Source: Trachythela sp. YZ-2020 (Eukaryota; Cnidaria; Anthozoa; Malacalcyonacea; Clavulariidae). From it: a stretch of DNA of 64,000 bases. The DNA lies in contig JADLSH010000073.1 of assembly GCA_016169945.1 (NCBI GenBank), forward strand, positions 1,798,001 through 1,862,000. Reading direction: 5' to 3'. Positions 32,899 to 43,190 of the stretch are shown here, one piece after another. The notes below the pieces were generated by a model, which worked only from the letters and a program-made list of their open reading frames with translations, ran no database searches and had not been told where the DNA came from. How positions within the stretch are numbered: the first letter of the stretch is position 1; the number at the start of each line of letters is the position of its first letter. Position numbers and translations under genes: made by a program.

Positions 32899-33077
32899 AT
32901 TTGACTATATATATCGTATTTATACATCATGCTCTTGCCCTCACCAAGGGCATGTGATACAATACTCAGACACATGCGCATCCAGACATGCGTGAAGTGT
33001 CTTGGGGCCACAAGGGAAGTGAGCTTTTGCATTATAGTTATATTGCATTATATATATATATATATATATATTCAAAT

Positions 33078-33121
33078 CTGCAGACATGTATGTTTCGCCG
33101 TTCAACGGCTCGTCAGTGCAG
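33078..33121 (-). ncRNA. Type I hammerhead ribozyme, copy 2
   Basis: It has the same fold and core as copy 1. Stem III reads ACATACATGT, so one base breaks the palindrome while the outer pairs are kept. Predicted cleavage lies between plus-strand positions 33083 and 33082 (after the C of GUC). Confidence 0.9.
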
Positions 33122-33351
33122 CTTGTAACGCAATCTAGATGCGAGTGACTTCGTATTTATACACCATACGCTTGCTCTCCCAAGCGCATGTGGTACAATA
33201 CTCAGACACATGCGCATCCAGACATGCGTGAAGTGTCTTGGGGGCAGAGTGCTCAAACGACCACAAGGGAAGTGAGCTTTCGCATTATCGCTTATAGCCA
33301 CCAATTAACCTCACAGAGTGCTCAACAACACAAGTGAAGGAGCTTATATAG

Positions 33352-33385
<34 letters not shown>

Positions 33386-33389
33386 AAAT

Positions 33390-33433
33390 CTGCAGACATG
33401 CATGTTTCGCCGTTCAACGGCTCGTCAGTGCAG
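33390..33433 (-). ncRNA. Type I hammerhead ribozyme, copy 3
   Basis: Identical in its 44 nt to copy 1 (opposite strand). Predicted cleavage lies between plus-strand positions 33395 and 33394. The distance to copy 2 is 312 bp, which defines the natural monomer. Confidence 0.92.
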
Positions 33434-33613
33434 CTTGTAACGCAGTCTAGATGCGAGTGACTTCGTATTTATACACCATACTCTTGCCCTCACCAAGCGC
33501 ATGTGGTACAATACTCAGACACATGCGCATCCAGACATGCGTGAAGTGTCTTGGGGCCAGAGTGCTCAAACGACCACAAGGGAAGCGAGCTTTTGCATTA
33601 TAGCTTATAGCCA

Positions 33614-33657
<44 letters not shown>

Positions 33658-33759
33658 AGGAGAGAATGTTCTCGAGTGATGTATTTCATAATTTCCAGAT
33701 CATATTACCGAGTGAACAATAACACAACATAATATATATATATATATATATAGTCAAAT

Positions 33760-33803
33760 CTGCAGACATGCATGTTTCGCCGTTCAACGGCTCGTCAGTG
33801 CAG
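33760..33803 (-). ncRNA. Type I hammerhead ribozyme, copy 4
   Basis: Identical to copy 3. The distance to copy 3 is 370 bp because about 80 bp of non-repeat sequence (33655-33735) separates two (TA)n tracts there. It is the most upstream ribozyme for a minus-strand transcript. Confidence 0.92.
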
Positions 33804-34080
33804 CTTGTAACGCAGTCTAGATGCGAGTGACTTCGTATTTATACACCATACTCTTGCCCTCACCAAGCTCATGTGGTACAATATTCAGACACATGCGCAT
33901 CCAGACATGCGTGAAGTGTCTTGGGGCCAGAGTGCTCAAACGACCACAAGGGAAGTGAGCTTTTGCATTATAGCTTATAGCCACCAATTAACCTCACAGA
34001 GTGCTCAACAACACAAGTGAAGGAGCATATATATATATATATATATGTACATACATATACGTGTAGGTTTATATTAGGTC

Positions 34081-34256
34081 TACGAAACGCAAAGAGTGCT
34101 CGACAACATATAGTTAGAGCAAATTATAGATTTTCGCTTATCTCAAAACTGGATTGTGATAGATGGTCCAGGAAACGCAAAGAATGCTCGACAACATATA
34201 GTTAGAGCAAATTATAGATTTTCGCTTATCTCAAAACTGGATTGTGATATAGATTG
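34081..34256 (+). repeat. 88-bp tandem duplication
   Basis: GAAACGCAAAGAGTGCTCG at 34084 recurs as GAAACGCAAAGAATGCTCG at 34172. The following bases, through TTTCGCTTATCTCAAAACTG, are identical. It directly follows the hammerhead array and shares its AGAGTGCTC motif, so it may derive from a related repeat. Confidence 0.85.
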
Positions 34257-35626
34257 TGAATGGACTTAGTGTTTAAATAAAGATGTCTAAAAGTAATTTG
34301 ATTCTACATCTCTTAAAACACAAAATTTTGTTGGCCTTATGAACATATGAATAACATGAACAACTTCTCATTATCAAATCGATTTAAATGTTCGGTCAAC
34401 AAAGCGAAGGGTGTAGCCCCAGACATCGCAGGGGAGTAGGAAGCTTTTTCGGATTTGGGGGGGAGGGGGTGAAATTCACCGAAAATCAACCGACGACGCA
34501 TGGCAAAAAAAACGTTGTATAGGTACTAAACCTACTAAACCATGCAGCAAGCGCATAAGGTTACTAGTCCGTCGCGCAAATTGCTATTGGGGGCCGAACC
34601 TAGGAATTTTCCGTGCTTCCTGAGAGGACTTTTCAAAGTTGCGTAGTTTCTAAAACCTAAACATTCAAGGCTTTTAACGCACTTTTTAACTTTTTAGAAC
34701 CTCATGTGGTCCGTATACAATTACAAGCGTCGGTGAATTAGTTTTGTTCCTTCTGATATATATACACGATGTAAAAGTAACGCCAAACTATTACAGATGA
34801 GTGGATTGCAGTTGGCTCTGCAAGAAATAGATAGAGTATGAAAAGAAGTACAATCCTGGATGAGCAAATTATTGCCGACGGCCCTGTGGCTGCGATTGTT
34901 TAAAATTTTCCGAGCAAGTTACTTTCAAATTCTACGTTTGAACTGACGAAGGTCAGTGATCGACATTGGGTTGTAACACCACCTACACCTCCCCCACCCC
35001 CGATCGGTACGCCAATGTCCAAACGTCTTTGGTAGTTAGGCTAGTGACTTAAATCTGTTTTCCAAGAGTTACTGAAGTGTTTCTGTTTAATAATTGTAAA
35101 TGAAACGGTTAACTGAAATCAATTCCAAATTTTCCCACAAATTATTGGGGGGGGGGGGGCTACAGCCTCCCCCAGTTGCTGCGGCCCTGCATCAAGGGAC
35201 TACAGTGATGTTAGACATTATCCGTTGAAAACTTCGTACAAGATAAAGTGACTGTAAACGAATTTGATTTAAATCCGCGAATAATTGCCAATGGCTTTTG
35301 TTTGACAAAATCATTCCTAGTTTAACTTTACCCAACTTTTTACGCAAACATTAAAATCAATGTTTCTATGTTATGAGATCTACACGTTCTGAAGCGATTT
35401 TATATTATATATAACTATTTCCAATAATGGTTATACTAATAATTAATGTGCTAAGGATTTGTTAATGTTTGCTAATTACTTGTTCTTGTTAAATATATAC
35501 CTTCGTAGCTCAGTTAAGAAGTTTAGACGATGACAACATGTTATCAGTTTCTCAGACAAAATTATTTGAAATTTCTCCTAGTACACATGCATTGGAGAAA
35601 ATCTTTCAAAATTAAGTTATCCTGCA
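34257..35626. other. Interval downstream of the NLR-like gene
   Basis: No gene is recognised. It includes a G13 tract near 35147-35159 in ATTATTGGGGG context, the inverted counterpart of the C tract near 4259, suggesting a dispersed repeat end. No clear poly-A signal was assigned for the TPR gene. Confidence 0.4.
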
Positions 35627-36445
35627 TCATAATAAAATACATAGCTTCTTGCGAGAACCAGCAACTTTAATTTTGTATGTCGACCCGAAATGTTCTCCCC
35701 GAATTTCCTGCGCGTGTTGGCGATAATTCTTTGCACTTTCAAGTTCGCCTGCATCCTGATACAGTAAGGCTAAGTTGTTGTAAGAACTAGCAACGTTAAT
35801 ATGGTTTGGTCCTAACTGTTTTATTCGAATTTCAAGTGCCCGTTGATGATAATCTTTAATATCTTCCAGTTCACTTTTTCTCCGACACACATTACCTAGG
35901 TTGTTGTAAGAAGCAGCAACGGCAGTATGGTTTGGTCCTAACTGTTTTATTCGAATTTCAAGTGCCCGTTGATGATAATCTTTAGCTTTATCCAGTTCAC
36001 CTTCATCCTGGCACACATCACCTAGTTTGTTGTAAGAACGAGCAACGTCAGTATGGTTTGGTCCTAACTGTTTTATTTTAATTTCAAGTGCCCGTTGATG
36101 ATAATCTTTAGCTTCTCCCATTTCACCTTTATCCTCACACACTAAACCTAAGTTGTTGTAAGAAGTAGCAACGGCAGTATGGTTTGGTCCTAACTGTTTT
36201 ACTTTAATTTCAAGTGCCCGTTGATGATAATCTTTAGCTTCTCCCAGTTCACCTTTCTCCTGGCACACATTACCTAGGTTGTTGTAAGAAGCAGCAACGT
36301 CAGTATGGTTTGGTCCTAACTGTTTTATTTGAATTTCAAGTGGCCGGTGATGATAATCTTTAGTTTTATCCAGTTCACCTTCATTCTGGCACACATTGCC
36401 TAGGTTGCCGTAAGAAGCGGCAACGTCAGTATGGTTTGGTCCTAA
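35627..36445 (-). pseudogene. NLR-like gene, C-terminal TPR part beyond the TAG
   Basis: In the same frame as the main open frame and directly after its TAG, 272 codons continue the TPR array: six more 42-residue repeats, each around LGPNHTDVAASYNNLGNVCQ. The last degenerates (LGPNHINVASSYNNLALLYQ, then EIRGEHFGSTYKIKVAGSRK) and ends in a normal stop. The sequence is free of other lesions. It is either an untranslated tail left by a recent nonsense mutation, a polymorphic allele or a sequencing error. The first internal Met (36394) is not a likely start. Confidence 0.8.
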
Positions 36446-39400
36446 CTATTTTATTTTAATTTCAAGTGCCCGTTGATAATAATCTTTAGCTTCTTCCAGT
36501 TCACCTTCATCCCCGCACACAATACCTAGGTTGTTGTAAGAAGCAGCAACGTCAGTATGGTTTGGTCCTAACTGTTTTATTTGAATTTCAAGTGCCCGTT
36601 GATGATAATCTTTAGCTTCTTCCAGTTCACCTTTACCCCGACACACGACACCTAGGTTGTTGTAAGAAGCTGCAACGTCAGTATGGTTTGGTCCTAACTG
36701 ATTTATTTTAATTTCAAGTGCCCGTTGATAATAATCTTTAGCTTCTTCCAGTTCACCTTCATCCCCGCACACAATACCTAGGTTGTTGTAAGAAGCAGCA
36801 ACGTCAGTATGGTTTGGTCCTAACTGTTTTATTTGAATTTCAAGTGCCCGTTGATGATAATCTTTAGCTTCTTCCAGTTCACCTTCCTTCTGGCACACAT
36901 TGCCTAGGTTGCCGTAAGAAGCGGCAACGTCAGTATGGTTTGGTCCTAACTGATTTATTTTAATTTCAATTGCCCGTTGATAATAATCTTTAGCTTCTTC
37001 CAGTTCACCTTCATCCCCGCACACAATACCTAGGTTGTTGTAAGAAGCAGCAACGTCAGTATGGTTTGGTCCTAACTGTCTTATTTTAATTTCAAGTGCC
37101 CGTTGATGATAATCTTTAGCTTCTTCCAGTTCACCTTTACCCCGACACACGACACCTAGGTTGTTGTAAGAAGCAGCAACGTCAGTATGGTTTGGTCCTA
37201 ACTGTTTTATTTGAATTTCAAGTGCCCGTTGATGATAATCTTTAGCTTTATCCAGTTCACCTTCATTCTGGCACACATTGCCTAGGTTGCCGTAAGAAGC
37301 GGCAACGTCAGTATGGTTTGGTCCTAACTGTTTTATTTGAATTTCCAGTGCCCGTTGATGATAATCTTTAGCTTTATCCAGTTCACCTTCATTCTGGCAC
37401 ATATTGCCTAGGTTGCCGTAAGAAGCGGCAACGTTAGTATGGTTTGGTCCTAACTGTTTTATTTTAATTTCAAGTGCCCGTTGATGATAATCTTTAGCTT
37501 TATCCAGTTCACCTTCATCCAGGTACACATTGCCTAGGTTGCCGTAAGAAGCGGCAACGGTAGTATGGTTTGGTCCTAACTGTTTTATTTGAATTTCCAG
37601 TGCCCGTTGATGATAATCTTTAGCTTTATCTAGTTCACCTTCATGCTCGCACACATTGCCTAGGTTGCAGTAAGAAGCGGCAACGTCAGTATGGTTTGGT
37701 CCTAACGTTTCTTTGCGAATATTAAGTGCCTTATGTAAATAGTTTTTTGCTTCTTGGAGTTCACCTAATTTTTTATTTAATATACCGAGTTGGTCGTAAA
37801 TATCAGCCACATGAAGATTTTCCTTCCAGCCTTTCCAAATTTGAAGATTTGATTTTAGGAATTCCATAGACAGCTCAAACTCGCAATATTGATGTAAAAT
37901 GTTCGCAAAAAACAGGTATACTTCAGAAATTCTAGTTTTCTCAAAGTCTAAACTTACTGAATTTAACGCATGCTCTGGAAATAATTTGTTAATATCTGTG
38001 TGGAATGTTTTCAAATGTGGGATCAATTTGTTTTTATCTTCTCTATCTCTGAAGTAAAAAAGTATTTTTACAACTTCGTGAACTATACATTTCCCATTAA
38101 CATGACATTGTGTTCCTTCGTGTCCATTGGGAGTATTGCTCTGCGTAAAATTGTCCATTTCAGATCGTTTGCAATGGCAAAATGACTTAACGGCTTCATG
38201 AACAACACGATGTAGACGGATATCGCGCTCTTCATTTTCAACCGGAATGAACAACGAACAATCAATTATTGCAAGACAGATATCTTCTGCATCTATCTTT
38301 TCATCTTGTTGCCGAATGAATTTGACAATAAGATCAAGTGGTAGTGGTTCAAAAGATATCAGGGAGAAAAGTTGGAATGCGTGTTTCAAAATTATATTAC
38401 TTTCTGCACATTTTTGAACAGCTAAAAACACAGCAGCGGACATGGTGGACGAATATGCTGAATTCATCTTGCGAAGACGTTCTTCTGTTAATTCTCTTTT
38501 ACCTTTTTCTAACTTGCGTAAATAGTCTTGCCACGTAAAATCAGGAGAACAATTTGGCTCGATGACTTGTCTCATGTACACAGCAGCCGCGGCCATTGCC
38601 AGGGGTTGGCTATCCAACGTCTCTGCAACTTCATCTAACAACGGGTCACTGGCGTCAGTTTTTGATAACAGGGCAAGAAGCTTGCGACATTCTCGCTTAT
38701 TCATACCGAGACTTAGTGAAACATGTTTAGTGAACAAACTATCAGGTGGGACAGAAGTTCTGCTTTGTGTTGTTAAAATAATTTGGCCATTATTCCAAAC
38801 TTCGTCGCCCATCTGAGGCAGTAGAGGGGAAATGTTGGCCAGATTTTCCACATTGTCTACTATAATCCACCACCTCTTCCAATTCTTAATTCTAGTGGTT
38901 ATTTGTGATCTTAAATCTTTGATCTTCTTATCTTTTGGTTTGGATGAATTCACAATATGTTCCAATGTACTTTCATTGCAGTTTAGACGTCGACAAAAAT
39001 CTTGATATGAGTATAGAAGAGAATCTAAATCTTTTCCGTCTATTGTCATCACAAATGTTGTTTCGGTTTGCCAATTTACACCTTTGTAAATATCATCGCA
39101 AACTTGTCTGGCGAGTTGAGATTTTCCACTTCCAGGATTTCCAGAAATATAGAGATATGTAAGTTTACCGTCGTTATCGCTGTACAACTTTTGAAGGTCT
39201 TGACCTATTTCACGTACTTTATCAGAACGGTAAACGACTTCGTGTACCGGCTTGGAAGGTAGAACTTGAAACGATTTGTAAAGGTTTCTCTCAACTTTAA
39301 TTCGAACGACTTCATTGGTTGGAAGTCCCAAGGCTTTTAATGCATTTTCAACGCGAGTTGTCATGGTTTGAAAGTCTCTATCGGCGAGTTTCCCTTCAGA

Positions 39401-39778
39401 ATGCATAATGTCATTTCGTATTTTTCTAAGATCATCGACTTGGCTCTTTATTGTTGGATTAAGGCTTGCTTGACCAATCGAAGTAGAGTAAAGAATTGCG
39501 TCAAAGAGCACTGAACAATCCCACTGATTTGTATCTCCATCTTGAAATTTTGCCTGGTAGGCATTCTTGTTTGGTCTTCTTCGTGTTTTTTCCAGATGAA
39601 AGAGCTGCTGACCACTTACGTTGGTGTCATCCCATGCCCCAAAGGAAGGCTGGTAACGATTGTTCCACTCTTGTTTAAAAATTGTTCTCAATCCTTTACT
39701 TACAACATCATTCACAATTTTTCCCATACAAATATAATTTTGTTCCTGCTCGTTTTCCCATGGTAGTATAGTTGACAT
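36446..39778 (-). CDS. NLR-like protein: HEPN-like, STAND NTPase, TPR array
   Basis: An 1110-codon single-exon frame. Residues ~20-150 form a helical domain with RNDIMH at 121-126 (R-X4-H, the HEPN signature; compare DZIP3-like HEPN). Residues ~185-400 are a STAND/NB-ARC NTPase: Walker A GNPGSGKS (213-220), Walker B WWIIVDNVEN (303-312), sensor-like IILTTQSR (333-340) and SQPLAMAA (390-397). A helical/winged region follows, with LHRVVHEAVKSF. From ~650 onward are TPRs of 42 residues, kinesin-light-chain type, with ten LGPNHT motifs before a TAG at 36446-36448 that replaces the CAG found in other repeats. A role as a cytosolic immune sensor is inferred from architecture. An upstream non-coding exon is possible. 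Confidence 0.88.
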   Translation of the reverse strand: MSTILPWENEQEQNYICMGKIVNDVVSKGLRTIFKQEWNNRYQPSFGAWDDTNVSGQQLFHLEKTRRRPNKNAYQAKFQDGDTNQWDCSVLFDAILYSTSIGQASLNPTIKSQVDDLRKIRNDIMHSEGKLADRDFQTMTTRVENALKALGLPTNEVVRIKVERNLYKSFQVLPSKPVHEVVYRSDKVREIGQDLQKLYSDNDGKLTYLYISGNPGSGKSQLARQVCDDIYKGVNWQTETTFVMTIDGKDLDSLLYSYQDFCRRLNCNESTLEHIVNSSKPKDKKIKDLRSQITTRIKNWKRWWIIVDNVENLANISPLLPQMGDEVWNNGQIILTTQSRTSVPPDSLFTKHVSLSLGMNKRECRKLLALLSKTDASDPLLDEVAETLDSQPLAMAAAAVYMRQVIEPNCSPDFTWQDYLRKLEKGKRELTEERLRKMNSAYSSTMSAAVFLAVQKCAESNIILKHAFQLFSLISFEPLPLDLIVKFIRQQDEKIDAEDICLAIIDCSLFIPVENEERDIRLHRVVHEAVKSFCHCKRSEMDNFTQSNTPNGHEGTQCHVNGKCIVHEVVKILFYFRDREDKNKLIPHLKTFHTDINKLFPEHALNSVSLDFEKTRISEVYLFFANILHQYCEFELSMEFLKSNLQIWKGWKENLHVADIYDQLGILNKKLGELQEAKNYLHKALNIRKETLGPNHTDVAASYCNLGNVCEHEGELDKAKDYHQRALEIQIKQLGPNHTTVAASYGNLGNVYLDEGELDKAKDYHQRALEIKIKQLGPNHTNVAASYGNLGNMCQNEGELDKAKDYHQRALEIQIKQLGPNHTDVAASYGNLGNVCQNEGELDKAKDYHQRALEIQIKQLGPNHTDVAASYNNLGVVCRGKGELEEAKDYHQRALEIKIRQLGPNHTDVAASYNNLGIVCGDEGELEEAKDYYQRAIEIKINQLGPNHTDVAASYGNLGNVCQKEGELEEAKDYHQRALEIQIKQLGPNHTDVAASYNNLGIVCGDEGELEEAKDYYQRALEIKINQLGPNHTDVAASYNNLGVVCRGKGELEEAKDYHQRALEIQIKQLGPNHTDVAASYNNLGIVCGDEGELEEAKDYYQRALEIKIK

Positions 39779-40690
39779 TCCAGCTATATGGCTCTTGAAA
39801 TTTCTAAATTTAGCGAAAGAAATTTGTTAGAATATCGTCAATAAATTAATTCTATTTCAATGAAAATCTTAAATTAATCACATTTCCCCGAGTCAGCGTG
39901 GGTACTAAGTCCGCTCGCATATTCACACCCGGGTATGTGATTGAACATAGCGGACTGCGAAGTCGTCACACAGGCGACTTGCACTAAGGGGTCACGCGAC
40001 CTTAATCTGCTTAAAATAGTAGGTATGGATTTATAACACTAGATAAAGTATACTGAGTTGTATTTCAATTCCGAAATTTTGGGTTTTAAAACTGATATTG
40101 ATTAAGACAAAATGGCAATGTTCTAACTTGTCACGTGACTAATATAGAAGTTTTAAGCATGTGCGAAATTATTTACATTTACACGATTAAAGACGGAAAA
40201 ATCCTTTCAAGATATCACGTCAACTACTATTAAAAATACTTATTAAAAAATAGAACCAAGTATAATATATAGTGAATATATAAAATAAAATATGTTCAAC
40301 TACGGTTCAATTACGGTAGGCTATTTTCCCCGAGCCGGCCCGAAGCGCCGTCGGAGGGTATTAATTCCGTTCGGATATTTACACCCCGGTATGTGACAAC
40401 ATGGCGGAATGCAAAGTTGTCCGCCATTATGCAATTGACGGTTTTCTACGTTATGCGCATGCGCGATTTGAGGCCGAGAGAAAACTGGTAACTAGAAAAC
40501 TTATGATTGGCTAAGAGAAATTTTTTTTTATCTATGCGTCAGAAATTTAACTGCCATTTTGGAAATTTTTAAAAAAAAATTTGTACTATGGATTCGGGAC
40601 ATAAACAGACAAGCAAAGTCTCTAAAACGAGATAAATGAAATTATTTAGAGGACTTCACATGTTAAAATTAACAGCAGGAAAAAAAATAT
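39779..40690. repeat. Dispersed CCGAGCCGGC repeat fragments
   Basis: At 40325-40660, CCCGAGCCGGCCCGAAGCGC, TGTCCGCC and TTATGCGCATGCGCG follow the same order as in 21571-21900 and 24625-24950, but the copy is diverged. A second fragment at 39890-39975 shares CATATTCACACCCGGGTATG. The region directly 5' of the NLR-like gene has no obvious TATA box. Confidence 0.6.
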
Positions 40691-40726
40691 GTCAAAAGAC
40701 CGAAGAAAGATAAGATTTTCGAGTTT

Positions 40727-41095
40727 TAAAGCGATTCCTGCCAGATGGTCTAAGGTTTCATTTTTCCCCAACTGCACCTGGCTATGCCTAAAAATGTATA
40801 TAAATTTTCGTTCTAATATTCCATCCATAAACACCATGAACTATTATTCCAACCGAACGAGATGCCGAGGAAAATCTTAGTATTTACCCATATACCATAT
40901 ACTGGCATCCCTCCCATATATATACACGAACTTGCGGTTAATGTTGAGCAACTTGATTCTGTAGCTGAGTTGCTTAGAGCACTGCACCGGAATCGCAGTT
41001 CCGCAGGTTTGAATCCTGCCAGAGGGCCTAAAGTTGCATTTTTCGCAACTGCTCCTGGCTAGGTCTAAAAATGTATATAAATTTTCGTTCGAATA
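40727..41095 (+). repeat. Tandem tRNA-like units (diverged, 1.3 copies)
   Basis: A complete tRNA-like segment at 40955-41029 (TAGCTGAGTTGC; GGTTTGAATCCTGCC) is followed by GTTGCATTTTTCGCAACTGC and TCCTGGCTAGGTC. The partial unit at 40727-40800 lies 279 bp earlier at the CCTGCCAGA position. That spacing equals the unit length in the 15.4-16.8 kb arrays, so the family amplifies as tandems in more than one place. Confidence 0.75.
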
Positions 41096-41159
41096 TTCCA
41101 TCCAGAAACACCATCAACTATTATTCCCATCGAACGATATGTCGAGAAAAATCTTAGTA

Positions 41160-42890
41160 TTTTTAAAAAGGTCAACAGATTTGGTAGTAACAGTATCTGA
41201 TGGAAGTTTATTCCACTCACTAATTGTGCTAGGAAAAAAAGAATATTTAAAAATATTTATTCTTGCTCAGGGGATTCTAAATTTAAACTGGCGACTACCC
41301 CGTGTCCTCATCTCATTATTTCGGATTAAATATTCTCCCCAGTTGCCACCTAGATAACCATGGCACATCTTAAACATAGTGACAAATTTTGCTCGTTTTC
41401 TCATATTTTCGAGGGTGTCCCAATTCAAATTTTGTAGCATATTTGACACGCTTGGTGTTTGGTCATACTGTCCACGACAGAAACGGGCTGCCTTTCTTTG
41501 ACCTCTTTCAATCGCTTTTATATCTTTCTTGAGATATGGATCCCATGCGGTACAGGCATATCAAAGTTTTGGTCTCACAAGAGTCGTATACGCAATTTCC
41601 TTCACATTTTGTGGACAATTTCAAAGTTTGCGTTTGATCACTTACTCAGTTTGCCTTAGATGTGATGTTTATATTAAGGGGTGACCATTTAATTTTGACT
41701 CCAATATATGAATGCGATTCAACTTCTTCCAATACTTCACCACAGAACACGTATTGACGCCTAGGTGGTGGCTTACCTTGGTCGTAATTCATATAATTTT
41801 ACATTTCGTTGGGTTAAATTCCATCTGCCATTTTTGTTGCCAAATTTCTAGACGATACAGGTCACCTTGAAGGTCGATGGTGTGTTCTACGCTTGTGATT
41901 GTAGCGTACTGCAGCGTATCATCAGCAAATAATCTCACAGAAGAACCAAGATCATCGGGAAGATCATTTACATAGAGCAAAAACAGCAATGGGCAAAATA
42001 CTGTTCCTTGAGGGACACAAAAATTTGTATATACGGAAGAAGTAGACACCCCTCGTAAACCACTGACTACGTACGTCCTATTAGAAATGATTCAAACCAA
42101 GGAAGCAGCGAGTCATGTATAACATTTATCAAAAACCATTAAAAAATGAAGAATTGCTGCATGGACTATTTTATTGGCTTGAATGATATTTGCTATGTCA
42201 TGAAAAGTACATATCAGTTTTGTTTTAGTTGATCGTTTTGCTCTAAAGCCACGCTGATAATCAGTGAGGACCTCGCACTTGGCAAGATGCTTGACAACCT
42301 GGCTATGGATAATGTGCTCAAGCACTTTGGATGCGATGCAGGTAAGCGATATGGGCCTAAAATTGGATGGATCCGATCTTTTCTCTTTCTTATGAATTGC
42401 ACATACGTTAGCTTTCCTCCATTCACTCGGTATGGTTCCATTATTGATTGATTGTTGGTATATATTGCTACGAATCTTCGGTTTTTCGTGCGAATTCTCT
42501 TTAGGAACCAGGGCGGAATTCTATCTGGACCATATGCTTTGTCAGACTTCAACATACTTAATTGTTTCACGTACCGACACCTATGGTTGAAATAATTTTT
42601 TCTCCAATTGGTGCTATTGGATTTCCCTTAACATCTGGAATCATATTTGTTTCTTCTGTGCTAAAGACACTAGCGATCTGATTATTTAGCACATCAGCCT
42701 TTGATAAGTGCTGAGATATCACATGATTGTCGACTGTAAAATCTGGTATTTCAGTACCTTCATTTTCCAACTTTTTAATATGAGACCAGAAAGCCTTGGG
42801 GTTTTCTTCGATAGAGTTACCCAAGAAATCAGAAAAATAATTATTCCTCGAGTTTTTCAAGTTCCGATGTAATTGTTTCTTTGCAGCTGT
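41160..42890 (-). pseudogene. LINE C, RT domain
   Basis: Minus-strand order: NNYFSDFLGNSIEENPKAFW, IPDFTVDNHVISQHLSK, MLKSDKAYGPDRIPPWFLK, VLEHIIHSQVVKHLAKCEVL, TDYQRGFRAKRSTKTKL, FCVPQGTVFCPLLFLLYVND and VRLFADDTLQYATI (catalytic FADD). Then come WQQKWQMEFNPTKCKII and the 3'-terminal SNMLQNLNWDTLENMRKRAK. Frameshifts or stops break it in at least five places. There is no endonuclease. The 3' end is at about 41160 and the 5' end abuts gypsy C. Confidence 0.85.
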
Positions 42891-42976
42891 GACGATACGC
42901 TTGAATTAATTGTGTGACTTTACGCTCGATTGAGTTACATTGGTGTAAATATTGTAATTTAATTGTATAGTTTGTG

Positions 42977-42983
42977 TATAAAA
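42977..42983 (+). promoter_or_regulatory. LTR TATA box of gypsy C
   Basis: TGTGTATAAAAAGGCTGC lies about 105 bp before the LTR end, a normal spacing for a short LTR promoter. Confidence 0.5.
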
Positions 42984-43190
42984 AGGCTGCACCAGGCGGA
43001 ACTTTGTGTTAAATTTTCTTATAGTGTTGTTGAAAAATAAATATAGTTAAAGACATTTTCCCTGACGTGCTTAACGTAAACACAACATTTGGTAACTCCG
43101 CCAGGATAGGAAATGGATGCTCCTTTAACGAACGACGAGAATACAGAAAATATAAACTCGTACTTGCTCATGTAACAGCAAGTCGAAATA

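Larger units (their letters stand above)
32811..34046 (-). repeat. Hammerhead-ribozyme repeat array (retrozyme-like)
   Basis: Four copies of a ~240-280-bp repeat are separated by (TA)n tracts. Each contains a 44-nt type I hammerhead and a body with GTATTTATACACCATAC, CACATGCGCATCCAGACATG and CGTGAAGTGTCTTGGGGCCA. Hammerheads at 33078, 33390 and 33760 are on the minus strand; the first, at 32855, is on the plus strand although its body is in the common orientation. Minus-strand RNA self-cleaving at each site would release 312-nt and 370-nt monomers. Size, tandem layout and palindromic stem III match retrozyme-type circular-RNA elements of animals. Mobility is an inference. Confidence 0.85.

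Noticed and set aside
33447..33722. Open frames with poly-IY stretches in the hammerhead region
   Set aside because: They arise from (TA)n tracts and repeat bodies.
35510..35550. CTTCGTAGCTCAGTTAAGAAG resembling a tRNA A box
   Set aside because: No B box or T arm follows at the required distance.
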